Part shown: positions 48,020-55,729 of the stretch, in pieces
How positions within the stretch are numbered: the stretch's first letter is position 1
Layout of the letters: each line of letters starts with the position of its first letter
Translations under genes and position numbers: made by a program
Source: Bacillus atrophaeus
Lineage (GTDB): Bacteria > Bacillota > Bacilli > Bacillales > Bacillaceae
DNA: 64,000 nucleotides
NCBI RefSeq assembly: GCF_001584335.1
Contig: NZ_LSBB01000017.1
Coordinates: forward strand, 1-64,000
Direction: 5' to 3'
The notes under the pieces: model-generated
Seen by the model: the letters and a program-made list of their open reading frames with translations, nothing else
Told to the model about the DNA's origin: nothing
The model's database searches: none

Positions 48020-48271
48020 ATGTTTAATCCACATTCAAAAGATGGTTCATGGGTGATTGTTTGGTATTCTACTGATGAAAAAAAGGATTTAAAGGGGTTG
48101 GCTAAGTATTTAATTAGTAATGGTTTAGTACCTAAAACTAAGTCTGGAAAGTATTGTAGTATCTCCTTTAAATATGACGAACAAACTCGAAATGGTGAAT
48201 ATGGCGAACAATTTAATGCTTCCATTTCTCAGAAGGATCTAATGGATTTGAATACAGGGAACTTCTTTTAA
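48020..48271 (+). CDS. Small hypothetical protein in the accessory cassette
   Basis: 83 residues (MFNPHSKDGSWVIVWYSTDE...FF). No signal peptide or helix; it reads as a compact mixed alpha/beta protein with two Trp near the start. Ribosome site is poor (taggaa three bases before ATG, ggagagg about 20 bases before). AT-rich codon use like the rest of the cassette and unlike yfjO. I do not recognise the family. Confidence 0.55.
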   Translation: MFNPHSKDGSWVIVWYSTDEKKDLKGLAKYLISNGLVPKTKSGKYCSISFKYDEQTRNGEYGEQFNASISQKDLMDLNTGNFF

Positions 48272-48527
48272 AAGAATATTTTTGGGAAGGGGAGCTATCT
48301 TTTATTCTAGTATTCCGTTTTTCATTCAGTTTCTTTCAGAACTGTCACTTACCCATACAATTTCAAGTTGAAATCAGTGAAATGCGGGACATAGTTATTT
48401 TATAACAGAAAATAGGAAGGCAAATTTAGTATTAATAAAAAAGTTACAGGAAGCTAAATTGGGATGTGAATAGAATAAGGATGCTTTCACTTGAAGAGTA
48501 TATTTCATAAAGGAAAAAGGAAGATCG
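48272..48527. other. AT-rich spacer in the accessory cassette
   Basis: No gene, hairpin or strong promoter is evident. The stretch ends in the SD aaaggaaaaaggaag of the broken gene that follows. Confidence 0.5.
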
Positions 48528-48842
48528 ATGAATGAATTTGATATTGATTCAAAAGCTCAAAATATGCAATTGTGTATGAACTATATTTTCTAATATTTCA
48601 ATCAATATCTAGATGCTTTAAAGTGGGATGAAAAGACAGTGCTTAAAAAGTATAAAAACTCCCTTTGCCATTATGAATCTGAAATTCAAGAACATTTCAT
48701 ACTTTGCCTTTACTGCTACACCAAAGCCAAAAACAATAGAGAAATTTGGGATCTTGCAAATAGTATACTCCATATTGTTGTTTTAAGTATACGAGAAGTC
48801 TCTATTGAATCAATAAATATAAAATGTAATAAATTTACATAA
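48528..48842 (+). pseudogene. Small gene interrupted by one in-frame stop
   Basis: ATG 48528 has a good SD (aaaaaggaag). The frame reads MNEFDIDSKAQNMQLCMNYIF, hits TAA at 48591-48593, then continues open as YFNQYLDALKWDEKTVLKKY... to a stop at 48840-48842. The two parts together would make a helical protein of about 104 residues. A single base change explains the interruption. Family not recognised; the all-helical, Cys-containing shape is common among immunity-type proteins, which is only a hint. Confidence 0.6.
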
Positions 48843-48892
48843 ATGTTATATAATAGTAGTGTTATTTTTCAAGTGATTGGGGTGTATATAAA

Positions 48893-49882
48893 GTGAGTAT
48901 TAATATTGATAATCCACTTATATGGGAAAATGAAGACAGTTTTAAAACTGCTATTGTAACTAATTTTGTAGAATATTTAGAGGTCTTGAAATTAATCAGG
49001 AAGAACGATAATGAGTTGTGGTTTAGAGGACAACCAAATGCAAGTTATAGATTAATCCCAAGTGCGTTAAGATATGCTTACGAGACTGAAAACCAATATG
49101 GTGAGTTAGTGGAGCCACAAATCGTTAGTTACAATACTAAGGGTAATAGAGTAGCGTATATTAATATAGAAAATATGATAAATGAGTTTAAAGAATTGAC
49201 CGAGGGTTATTTCAGAATTAAGCCTGATAATGATTTGGAGTGGTATTTTCTTGCTCAACATTATGGAATTCCAACTACTTTGCTTGATTGGACAACGGAT
49301 CCTTTAGTTGCCTTGTTCTTTGCTACCACTAATAATGATAGTAACAACAATACGTCGATTGAGGAGGCAATTAATGATTATAAAAACAATCCCTTTAGTG
49401 AATTAGGTGCTTCAATATTTGTTATCGACCCAGGTAGAATAAATGAAAGATTATCACCTTTTTTTAAAGGTGGTAATCCTGATAAACCTGTTGATTTTCC
49501 ATTAGATACATATGAGAGTTACTCTATTATAGAAGGATATTTAGGAAGAAATGATAAATATCTAACCCCTTCTTGTATTAAAGGAACTCCAATTGATAAG
49601 AGAATATGTAGACAATCAGGTAACTTCACTGTACATGGGTTCAATATTTGGCCAATAGATTTTTATTCTAGTATACAAAGAGATATATATAAGATATTTA
49701 TTCCAAATGTTTGTGTAAAGGAAATGAAAGATATGTTATATATATTAGATGTTTCAGATGAATCAATTTATGGGAATTTTGAGATAGATTCTATTTCTAG
49801 AGGTATAAGAGAAGAACATGTAGGTGAATTTAGAAAGAGTATAGATAAATTAAAAGATAAATACTATATAAAGAATTCCTAA
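48893..49882 (+). CDS. FRG-domain protein
   Basis: 329 residues from GTG 48893 with SD ttggggtg eight bases upstream. The FRG domain (about 38-145) is clear: LWFRGQPNASYRLIPSALR with F44-R45-G46, and WYFLAQHYGIPTTLLDWTTD followed by PLVALFFAT. FRG proteins of unknown biochemistry are common in phage-defence islands and mobile regions. A TATAAT at 48849-48854 may be its -10 element. Strongly AT-rich coding sequence. It is separated by 345 bases from the nuclease/ATPase pair downstream, so it may act independently of it. Confidence 0.85.
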   Translation: MSINIDNPLIWENEDSFKTAIVTNFVEYLEVLKLIRKNDNELWFRGQPNASYRLIPSALRYAYETENQYGELVEPQIVSYNTKGNRVAYINIENMINEFKELTEGYFRIKPDNDLEWYFLAQHYGIPTTLLDWTTDPLVALFFATTNNDSNNNTSIEEAINDYKNNPFSELGASIFVIDPGRINERLSPFFKGGNPDKPVDFPLDTYESYSIIEGYLGRNDKYLTPSCIKGTPIDKRICRQSGNFTVHGFNIWPIDFYSSIQRDIYKIFIPNVCVKEMKDMLYILDVSDESIYGNFEIDSISRGIREEHVGEFRKSIDKLKDKYYIKNS

Positions 49883-50227
49883 TATCACTTTTATGTTAAT
49901 TGGCATGAACATAACCGGATGGTCAGTGAAGGATTTAATGAATATATATCCTGTTAAATGTTCTTCCTCGTCCATTAAAGGTCAAATCCTAAATGAATTA
50001 TGTTGGAGTAAATATGTATTAAGGGTATTCGTACCTATGCGAGCGTGGCCATGTATGGAAAAAGTGAGATAATAGTAAACTAGCCCATATTTTACTTCTC
50101 TAAATAAGTAGTAAAGAAATACTTATTATATAGTACTAATTGAGAAAAACAAATATTAGAGTTTATTGATATAAAGATTGGAATCGTTTACCATATCATT
50201 ATAACAATACGATGGGGAGAAATTTGT
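49883..50227. other. Spacer with probable promoter of the nuclease/ATPase pair
   Basis: No complete ORF over 345 AT-rich bases. TTGGAA (50178-50183) and TATAAC (50200-50205) with a 16-base spacer could be the promoter. The SD gatggggag precedes the next gene. Confidence 0.45.
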
Positions 50228-51190
50228 ATGTCTGAATTTGAAAATGGAGGGGCGGTTGCTATTAAGGGATTTAATTTCCAAAAGGCAGCAATTAGCTTAA
50301 TAGCAATTAAAAATTACCATAAACCTAACTTTCATATATTTGTAGAAGCTAAAGACGATTTTGAAGTAAAGTATGATGGTTATGAAGCTTATATTCAAGT
50401 GAAAAGTAAAAAACTAAGTTTAAACCAACTATTAAATACTAAAGATGGAAAGTCAATCCTTGAAAAAAATCTAAGTAATGGAAACAAAAATTCATATTTT
50501 AAAATATTTGTTAAATCATTCGCTGAAACGGATATAAAAAAAATGATCGAATTGTCTGAAGGAAATATTTGTACACCTTTATACTCGTACAATGACGAAC
50601 AAAAGAAATCTATTCTTGATGAGCTAAAAAATAGTGAGAAGATAGAAGAGTTTGAAGACAAGTTATTATCTAGTTATATTTATATCCCACCTTTTAAAGA
50701 TAAACTTGCTGAGGCTATTCCTGTGTTACTTGGTGAAATGGCCTTGAATGAAATCGATGTTAGCCATAAAAGGGGACAAATAGCGGTAAATGAACTTTTT
50801 ACTCTTATTGATCAAAAAAGCGAATATATTGTGAAAAGTGAGGAGGATTTTCAGAAAAAGGCGATTTTAAAGGAGGACCTAAAAAAAGTTTTTAAACTGT
50901 CTTCTACCTTAGACGCATTTGATGAACTCTTGGAATCTACTTTGGATTCGTTCTTTTTAAAAAAACAAATTAAAAAAGAACAGTTGAAAATAACACACTT
51001 TTACTCAATCGAAAAGAAAGCTGCTCAAGAAAAATTGATAGGTTTTGATTTGTTTAGTGGGACAGAAGATGAAGTAATTAAAAATGCAGTTAGAATTTGT
51101 AATAAAAGTAAAGAATTCCTGAGTTTAAACGATCCATCTAAGAAAGCGATTGTGATTGAAGTCTTGGCGGAAATGAGTGAAGGACTATGA
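50228..51190 (+). CDS. DUF4297/Cap4-like nuclease effector, LmuA-like
   Basis: 320 residues. The N-terminal domain (about 1-150) has the hallmark opening GGAVAIKGFNFQKAA of DUF4297 (Cap4-type dsDNA nuclease) proteins and a PD-(D/E)xK core: E40, D43-D44, then AYIQVKSK with Q57 and K59. The rest (about 160-320) is helical and matches nothing I recognise; it is probably the partner-binding or oligomerisation region. The stop codon overlaps the start of the ATPase gene (ATGA), so the two are translated together, as in two-gene Lamassu systems (LmuA then LmuB). Defence role is inferred from this architecture. Confidence 0.78.
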   Translation: MSEFENGGAVAIKGFNFQKAAISLIAIKNYHKPNFHIFVEAKDDFEVKYDGYEAYIQVKSKKLSLNQLLNTKDGKSILEKNLSNGNKNSYFKIFVKSFAETDIKKMIELSEGNICTPLYSYNDEQKKSILDELKNSEKIEEFEDKLLSSYIYIPPFKDKLAEAIPVLLGEMALNEIDVSHKRGQIAVNELFTLIDQKSEYIVKSEEDFQKKAILKEDLKKVFKLSSTLDAFDELLESTLDSFFLKKQIKKEQLKITHFYSIEKKAAQEKLIGFDLFSGTEDEVIKNAVRICNKSKEFLSLNDPSKKAIVIEVLAEMSEGL

Positions 51191-52851
51191 TTATAGAAAG
51201 ATTGATAATATTAGATTATGAAAATGAAGTTGCAAATGAATTTAATTTCTCTAAAAATGTTAATGTAATTACTAGTGATGGTACCACCGTTGGAAAATCA
51301 AGTTTGATCAAATCTTTGTATTATGCTTTAGGATTTGAGATTAAGCAATTTCCACATGGGTGGAATTTTAAAACAATGCGATTCCGTTTAGATGTGCAAA
51401 TTAACGAATCAGCTTATTTTATTATTCGAGATAATTCATTATTCTATGTTTCAGATTCAGAAGGTGCATTAACCCTTACGGAGTTTTCAGAATGGTTACA
51501 GCAAAAGCTATCTGTGAACATGATGTTAAAATTAAGAAATTCTACTACAAATGAACTTTCATCTGTTTATGCAACAGAAATATTGACACCATTTTACCTT
51601 GATCAGGATAAATCGTGGAATGGATATATATTTAAGAATACCTCAGATTCATTAGGGCGGTATTCAAATATTCCCCAAGATATTCTAGAGTATGTTCTGG
51701 GTATTTCTAACAAGGAAATACTTGAGAAAGAAACTGAAAAAGGAAATAATCAAAAACAAGTTAATCAAATTACTTCGAAAATAAACGTATTAAACAGCCT
51801 CCAAGAAGAATATGCTGAACAAACCGAAATGATAGATTCATCACCTTATGATATTGATGAACTCAAGGTAACTTTTAATAATCACTTAAAACAGTTAAGT
51901 AGAGTATCTAAAGAAATTTCAAACAAAAAGAATAAGATGCTTTCTTTGAAAGCAAATCAAGATTTAAACTCTCAAGATAATGTGGAGCTAGAGAAAATAT
52001 TAAAAGTTAACAAGAAAACATACAAAGAGGTTGAACTAGAATGTGTGCATTGTCACTCAAAATTAACTCTTGAACAGTCACTAACAAGGCTAAAGTTAAA
52101 AAATAATCTATTAGAAATACAGAATATGCTTGATTCTAATAGAAAGGAAAATGAAAAATTACAATTAGGTATTGAGGAGTTACAAACCGAAATTAAAGAT
52201 TTGAGTTCGAATTATGTAATTTTAACCCAACAGAAAAAGGAAATTCAAAATATTTTAAGCCTACAAAAGTTTATTGATTTGGAGTCCAAAAGATTAGCAA
52301 ATGAAGAGTTCTTAAAAGTTATTGACAACCTTAATACAAATAAAACTAACATAGAAGAACTAATCAAGAGGCTGGCAAAAGAAATAAGGGAGCTGAAAAA
52401 AGATCAGAAGGAGAGAAAGGCTGAAATAAGTAAAAAATATAACGAGATATTAAGTGATATTAACTTTCGTTTTGGTAGCACTAAATTAAGTGAGGTTGAA
52501 TTCTTTAATTTTAAGGAAGTTAAAGGAAGTGGGATGGATAATAATAAAACGTTACTAGCATTGTATATTACATACATGAGACTGGTGGCAGAATACGGTA
52601 TATACACTATCCCATTTGGAATAGATTCCTTTGTAAAGAATGAAATTGATGAAGCTACTGTCCCAATAACTTTCAAGGAAGTTGAAAGGTATGTGTTGTC
52701 TAATTCTAATCAAACTTTTTTTGCAACTATCTCTGAAAACTTAAAGTACTTATCTAACCTAGATACATATAATATAATGAAATTGACTAAACCACTACTT
52801 AATAAAGTTAATTACAAAAAAATGTTATCTCAAGTTAGTTATATTAAATAA
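51187..52851 (+). CDS. Rad50/SMC-like ABC ATPase (DUF2326/LmuB-like)
   Basis: 554 residues. Walker A is GTTVGKSS at 32-39. A long coiled coil (about 175-430) is broken near the middle by CVHC at 286-289, a zinc-hook-like turn. The signature region GSGMDNNKTLLALY (447-460) precedes a Walker B strand TIPFGIDS with D480 followed by Ser instead of Glu, then NEIDEA. The D-S-x(n)-DE arrangement recalls DUF2326/ABC-3C ATPases. Probably senses aberrant DNA ends and licenses the upstream nuclease, as proposed for Lamassu. Confidence 0.82.
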   Translation: MIIERLIILDYENEVANEFNFSKNVNVITSDGTTVGKSSLIKSLYYALGFEIKQFPHGWNFKTMRFRLDVQINESAYFIIRDNSLFYVSDSEGALTLTEFSEWLQQKLSVNMMLKLRNSTTNELSSVYATEILTPFYLDQDKSWNGYIFKNTSDSLGRYSNIPQDILEYVLGISNKEILEKETEKGNNQKQVNQITSKINVLNSLQEEYAEQTEMIDSSPYDIDELKVTFNNHLKQLSRVSKEISNKKNKMLSLKANQDLNSQDNVELEKILKVNKKTYKEVELECVHCHSKLTLEQSLTRLKLKNNLLEIQNMLDSNRKENEKLQLGIEELQTEIKDLSSNYVILTQQKKEIQNILSLQKFIDLESKRLANEEFLKVIDNLNTNKTNIEELIKRLAKEIRELKKDQKERKAEISKKYNEILSDINFRFGSTKLSEVEFFNFKEVKGSGMDNNKTLLALYITYMRLVAEYGIYTIPFGIDSFVKNEIDEATVPITFKEVERYVLSNSNQTFFATISENLKYLSNLDTYNIMKLTKPLLNKVNYKKMLSQVSYIK

Positions 52852-52895
52852 TATCTTTGGATTTTCTTATCTCTATAACTCTTTTTTCTACTATG

Positions 52896-53100
52896 TCTAA
52901 CTAAAATAAACTCTTCCCAGTAAAAACAAACTTTTCCTAATAAGACCTGGATTTCGGTAAAATAAACAATTCCGATTTCCAGGTCTTTTTCATGCGCAGC
53001 CTTTGCCCTGACTGTCATTTCTCAAATTACTCTTCTTTCTCTTTTCAGTAATCCTAATTTTAGTAGGTGAAAAAAGGAGGAGAATAGGCGAAAAAAAGAA
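52896..53100 (+). repeat. Hotspot repeat, copy 2
   Basis: Starts with the same 16 bases tctaactaaaataaac as copy 1 (52896-52911), here not attached to a yfjO coding frame. The 63-base core with the terminator hairpin is at 52935-52997. It has the best Watson-Crick stem of the three (GACCTGGA with TCCAGGTC). Similarity to copy 3 continues through a pyrimidine-rich segment and a ggtgaaaaaagg / aggcgaaaaa segment to about 53100. It lies about 45 bases after the ATPase stop and could terminate that transcript. Confidence 0.88.
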
Positions 53101-53429
53101 CATTTTTGATTTAAAGACAGTTGAAATGGGACTTAATCGAAAAACCTTATTATTCGCTTCTGCAATTCAGTATCTGAGCAATACTAAGTATGTGAGAGCC
53201 TGATTTTTCAGGAATATAATGTAGTAACCTAGATAAAGTACCTAACCTTCCACTTCTTATCAGTTTTTCTTTGCCATTTTTAATTACACGTATTAATATG
53301 TACAAAATTTACTGTCATTTGATAAAAAGAGCTTAATCATGCTATAAGTGTATAAGAGGAAAGAACATTTTTACTGTTTTATTTTTGGGATATAAGTTTT
53401 GGTACTTATAATGAAAGGATTTGAATGTA
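53101..53429 (+). promoter_or_regulatory. Spacer with probable yfjN promoter
   Basis: About 330 bases without a gene. TTGATA (53319-53324) and TATAAG (53343-53348) with an 18-base spacer are a plausible SigA promoter. SD aaaggat precedes the yfjN ATG. Nothing else is recognised. Confidence 0.5.
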
Positions 53430-54416
53430 ATGACGATAGATAATTTCTGGCGTGAATTACCACGGCCTTTTTTTGTACTGGCACCAATGGAAGATGTGAC
53501 AGATGTTGTGTTTCGCCATGTAGTAAGTGAAGCAGGCAGACCGGATGTGTTTTTTACAGAGTTTACAAACTCGGAGAGCTATTGTCACCCGGATGGGAAG
53601 GATAGTGTGCGCGGGCGTTTGACTTTTACAGAGGATGAACAGCCAATGGTGGCTCATATATGGGGAGATAAACCTGAAAACTTCCGGCAAATGAGTATTG
53701 GTATGGCGGAACTAGGATTTAAGGGTCTAGATATCAATATGGGCTGTCCTGTACCTAATGTGGCAGGCAATGGGAAGGGAAGCGGCCTTATTTGTCGCCC
53801 TGAAGTTGCAGCAGAATTAATACAAGCTGCAAAAGCAGGGGGATTGCCTGTAAGTGTGAAGACAAGGCTTGGTTACACGGATGTGGACGAATGGCGCGAC
53901 TGGCTGACACACGTTTTGAAACAAGACATTGCTAATCTCTCCATTCATTTGCGCACAAGAGCGGAAATGAGCAAAGTGGATGCGCATTGGGAACTCATCC
54001 CGGAGATTAAGAAACTTCGTGACGAGGTGGCACCAGATACTCTTTTGACGATCAATGGGGATATTCCTGACCGTCAAACTGGCTTGGAACTCGCTCAACG
54101 GTACGGTGTTGATGGGATTATGATTGGCCGCGGTATTTTTAAAAATCCATTTGCTTTTGAAAAGGAGCCGAAAGAGCACAGCAGTAAGGAATTGCTTGAT
54201 CTCTTAAGGCTGCACCTGGATCTTCATGATAAATATTCAAAATTAGAAGCCCGACCGTATAAGCCTCTTCCTCGCTTTTTCAAGATTTATCTCCGTGGAT
54301 TCCGCGGGGCGAGTGAATTAAGAAATCAATGCATGAACACAAAGTCAACGGATGAAGTGCGGGCATTGCTCGATGACTTTGAGATAAAGTATCTTGATGG
54401 GGTGGAGCAACAGTAG
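53430..54416 (+). CDS. yfjN: tRNA-dihydrouridine synthase YfjN (Dus1)
   Basis: Flavoenzyme that reduces uridines in tRNA. 328 residues from ATG 53430; an in-frame TTG at 53421 touches the SD aaaggat. TIM-barrel FMN motifs are [13 protein letters not shown], the catalytic Cys in [11 protein letters not shown], the SVKTRLG strand, and [17 protein letters not shown]. The gene lies alone between hotspot repeats 2 and 3. Codon use is closer to the core genes than to the AT-rich cassette. Confidence 0.93.
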   Translation: MTIDNFWRELPRPFFVLAPMEDVTDVVFRHVVSEAGRPDVFFTEFTNSESYCHPDGKDSVRGRLTFTEDEQPMVAHIWGDKPENFRQMSIGMAELGFKGLDINMGCPVPNVAGNGKGSGLICRPEVAAELIQAAKAGGLPVSVKTRLGYTDVDEWRDWLTHVLKQDIANLSIHLRTRAEMSKVDAHWELIPEIKKLRDEVAPDTLLTINGDIPDRQTGLELAQRYGVDGIMIGRGIFKNPFAFEKEPKEHSSKELLDLLRLHLDLHDKYSKLEARPYKPLPRFFKIYLRGFRGASELRNQCMNTKSTDEVRALLDDFEIKYLDGVEQQ

Positions 54417-54444
54417 AAGTATCCTAATTCTTTGTTCAACTATG

Positions 54445-54640
54445 TCTAACTAAATAAACATCTCCTAATAAGACCTGGATTTCGGTAAAATAAATAATTC
54501 CGATTTTCGGGTCTTTTTCATGTGCAGCTCTTGTCCTAGCTGTCTTTTCTCGAATTTCTCTTCGTTTTCTTTTCGGAAATCTTTATTTTAAATGAGAAAA
54601 AAGGTGAAAAAGAGGCGAAAAACGGTCGATTTTAAACCGA
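54445..54640 (+). repeat. Hotspot repeat, copy 3
   Basis: Begins tctaactaaataaac (one A shorter than copies 1 and 2). The 63-base core is at 54463-54525 with the hairpin and T-run, so it also acts as yfjN terminator. The shared pyrimidine-rich segment and the gaaaaaaggtgaaaaagaggcg segment match copy 2. It closes the accessory hotspot. Confidence 0.88.
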
Positions 54641-54670
54641 AAAAGGGTGAAAATGGGGGTTTTAATATAG

Positions 54671-54812
54671 ACGCGCTCCCAATTACAAATAGCGCAGATA
54701 CGGACTATGTTCCGTTTGCCAAGGGCTTCCGTCTACCGTGAAGTGTCCAGCTAACTGGAGCGGGCGGTAATAAACTGCTGAAGGAGAGGGGGGAGACCTC
54801 TCTTTTTTTTGT
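54671..54812 (+). ncRNA. Candidate structured RNA ending in a terminator
   Basis: No ORF. Consecutive short stems: GCGCT/AGCGC (54673-54677 with 54691-54695), ACGGA/TCCGT (54700-54704 with 54711-54715), TCCAG/CTGGA (54746-54750 with 54755-54759). A strong terminator GAGAGG/CCTCTC (54784-54789 with 54797-54802) plus eight T ends it. No gene lies directly upstream for this terminator to serve, as yfjN already has one. It could be a small RNA or a leader; I recognise no known family. Confidence 0.4.
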
Positions 54813-54845
54813 TTAGACATGCAGTGAAAATAAAATAATGGTACA

Positions 54846-54867
54846 TTGATAAGAGATATCTTATCAA
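54846..54867. promoter_or_regulatory. Perfect 9+9 bp inverted repeat before the DUF6884-like gene
   Basis: TTGATAAGA (54846-54854) and TCTTATCAA (54859-54867) flank gata. The repeat sits directly before the SD aaggggag, where a bound repressor or an RNA hairpin would affect expression. Confidence 0.6.
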
Positions 54868-54879
54868 GGGGAGAAAAAA

Positions 54880-55335
54880 ATGAAACGACTATGCATCATT
54901 CCCTGCGGCAAGAAAAAAATTTGGGATGCCCATCCTAATGCCGGGCCGGAAAGGGCGGAGGACGCTTATCTCAGCCCGTTTCATCAGGCGTGTGAGCGAT
55001 ATGCGAAAGCCTTTTTCGATGAGTGGGTGATTTTGTCGGCGAAGCATGGGTTCCTGCGCCCAGATGACATCGTGCCGGAAAATTACGATGTAACGTTCGG
55101 AACCAATCATTCCGAGATCATGTCAGCGGAGGACCTCAGTTCGCAATTTCGCAAAAAAGGCTTTTTGCAGCATGAAGAGCTTGTCATGCTTGGCGGAAAA
55201 AAATATCGCAGTGTGCTTAGCGCCGTAACCGGGGAACACCAACGCATCAGCTACCCACTGTCAGCTTACAAAGGCATTGGTTACATGCTCCAGGCACTGA
55301 ACAAGTCTGTTGAGGAAATGAAAGAAATCAATTAG
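54880..55335 (+). CDS. yfjM: DUF6884-like protein YfjM
   Basis: 151 residues, SD caagggga. The opening CIIPCGKKKIWDA and the ILSAKHGFLRPDD strand-loop are typical of the DUF6884 family, found in bacteria and phages and sometimes compared to the TGT/DpdA-YaaA-type nucleic-acid-modifying folds. Catalytic function not established. Position and length suggest B. subtilis yfjM. Preceded by a perfect palindrome. Confidence 0.75.
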   Translation: MKRLCIIPCGKKKIWDAHPNAGPERAEDAYLSPFHQACERYAKAFFDEWVILSAKHGFLRPDDIVPENYDVTFGTNHSEIMSAEDLSSQFRKKGFLQHEELVMLGGKKYRSVLSAVTGEHQRISYPLSAYKGIGYMLQALNKSVEEMKEIN

Positions 55336-55501
55336 CGGAAAGAAGCCCTCATGGATAAACATAAATAGCAAAACAAAAACAGAAGCCGTAAAACGCTTAT
55401 TATTCAGGCGGTACAAGGAGAAGGACGGGAATCGGTTTTATGAGAAATATTCAGTAGACTTTTCACAAGAAACTAGGGACAAGAAATTTCCGAGGAAATA
55501 A
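55322..55501 (+). pseudogene. Open stretch without start downstream of yfjM
   Basis: In the +1 frame relative to yfjM, a reading SKTKTEAVKRLLFRRYKEKD...FPRK runs without a stop to TAA at 55499-55501. It is basic and protein-like but has no ATG, GTG or TTG with an SD. It may be the remnant of a gene that in relatives lies between yfjM and acoA, or chance. Confidence 0.25.
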
Positions 55502-55518
55502 AATAGTCGATAAGTGTC

Positions 55519-55548
55519 AAAAGACCGGATGAAAGTCCGGTCTTTTTT
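55519..55548 (+). terminator. Terminator downstream of yfjM
   Basis: AAGACCGGA (55521-55529) pairs with TCCGGTCTT (55536-55544), followed by T-run. Confidence 0.9.
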
Positions 55549-55585
55549 AGTTGATATACAATTTGAGACACATCATATTCATACA

Positions 55586-55619
55586 GAGACAAAATGAGAC
55601 GGCTGTCTCATTTTGTCTC
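55586..55619. promoter_or_regulatory. Upstream activating sequence of the aco operon (probable AcoR site)
   Basis: gagacaaaatgagac (55586-55600) is followed after ggct by its perfect reverse complement (55605-55619). A related half site tttgagacaca is at 55563. Located about 60-90 bases before the -24/-12 promoter, as expected for binding of the enhancer protein AcoR. Confidence 0.8.
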
Positions 55620-55673
55620 CTTACCTAAGTGAAACAATCCCGTTATTTCTTGTTTTTTAGCTGTTTGAAAAGC

Positions 55674-55690
55674 TGGCACGGTTTTTGCAT
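55674..55690 (+). promoter_or_regulatory. Sigma-54 (SigL) promoter of acoABCL
   Basis: tggcacggtttttgcat fits the -24/-12 consensus TGGCAC-N5-TTGCW, with GG at 55675-55676 and GC at 55687-55688, exactly 12 bases apart. acoA starts 40 bases downstream. Confidence 0.92.
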
Positions 55691-55729
55691 CTATAGTAAG
55701 TGAACCTTAAATAGAAGGAGGCTCACTAC

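Noticed and set aside
47838-53429. Prophage or integrative element with its own integrase
   Set aside because: No integrase, replication, structural or conjugation gene is visible between the repeats; only cargo-type genes are present.
47829-54640. CRISPR-like or IS-like reading of the three repeats
   Set aside because: Only three copies, kilobases apart, with a terminator hairpin and no spacers, transposase or terminal inverted repeats.
55586-55619. Rho-independent terminator
   Set aside because: The 15-bp stem is followed by cttacctaag, not a T-run, and sits at enhancer distance from a sigma-54 promoter; an activator site fits better.
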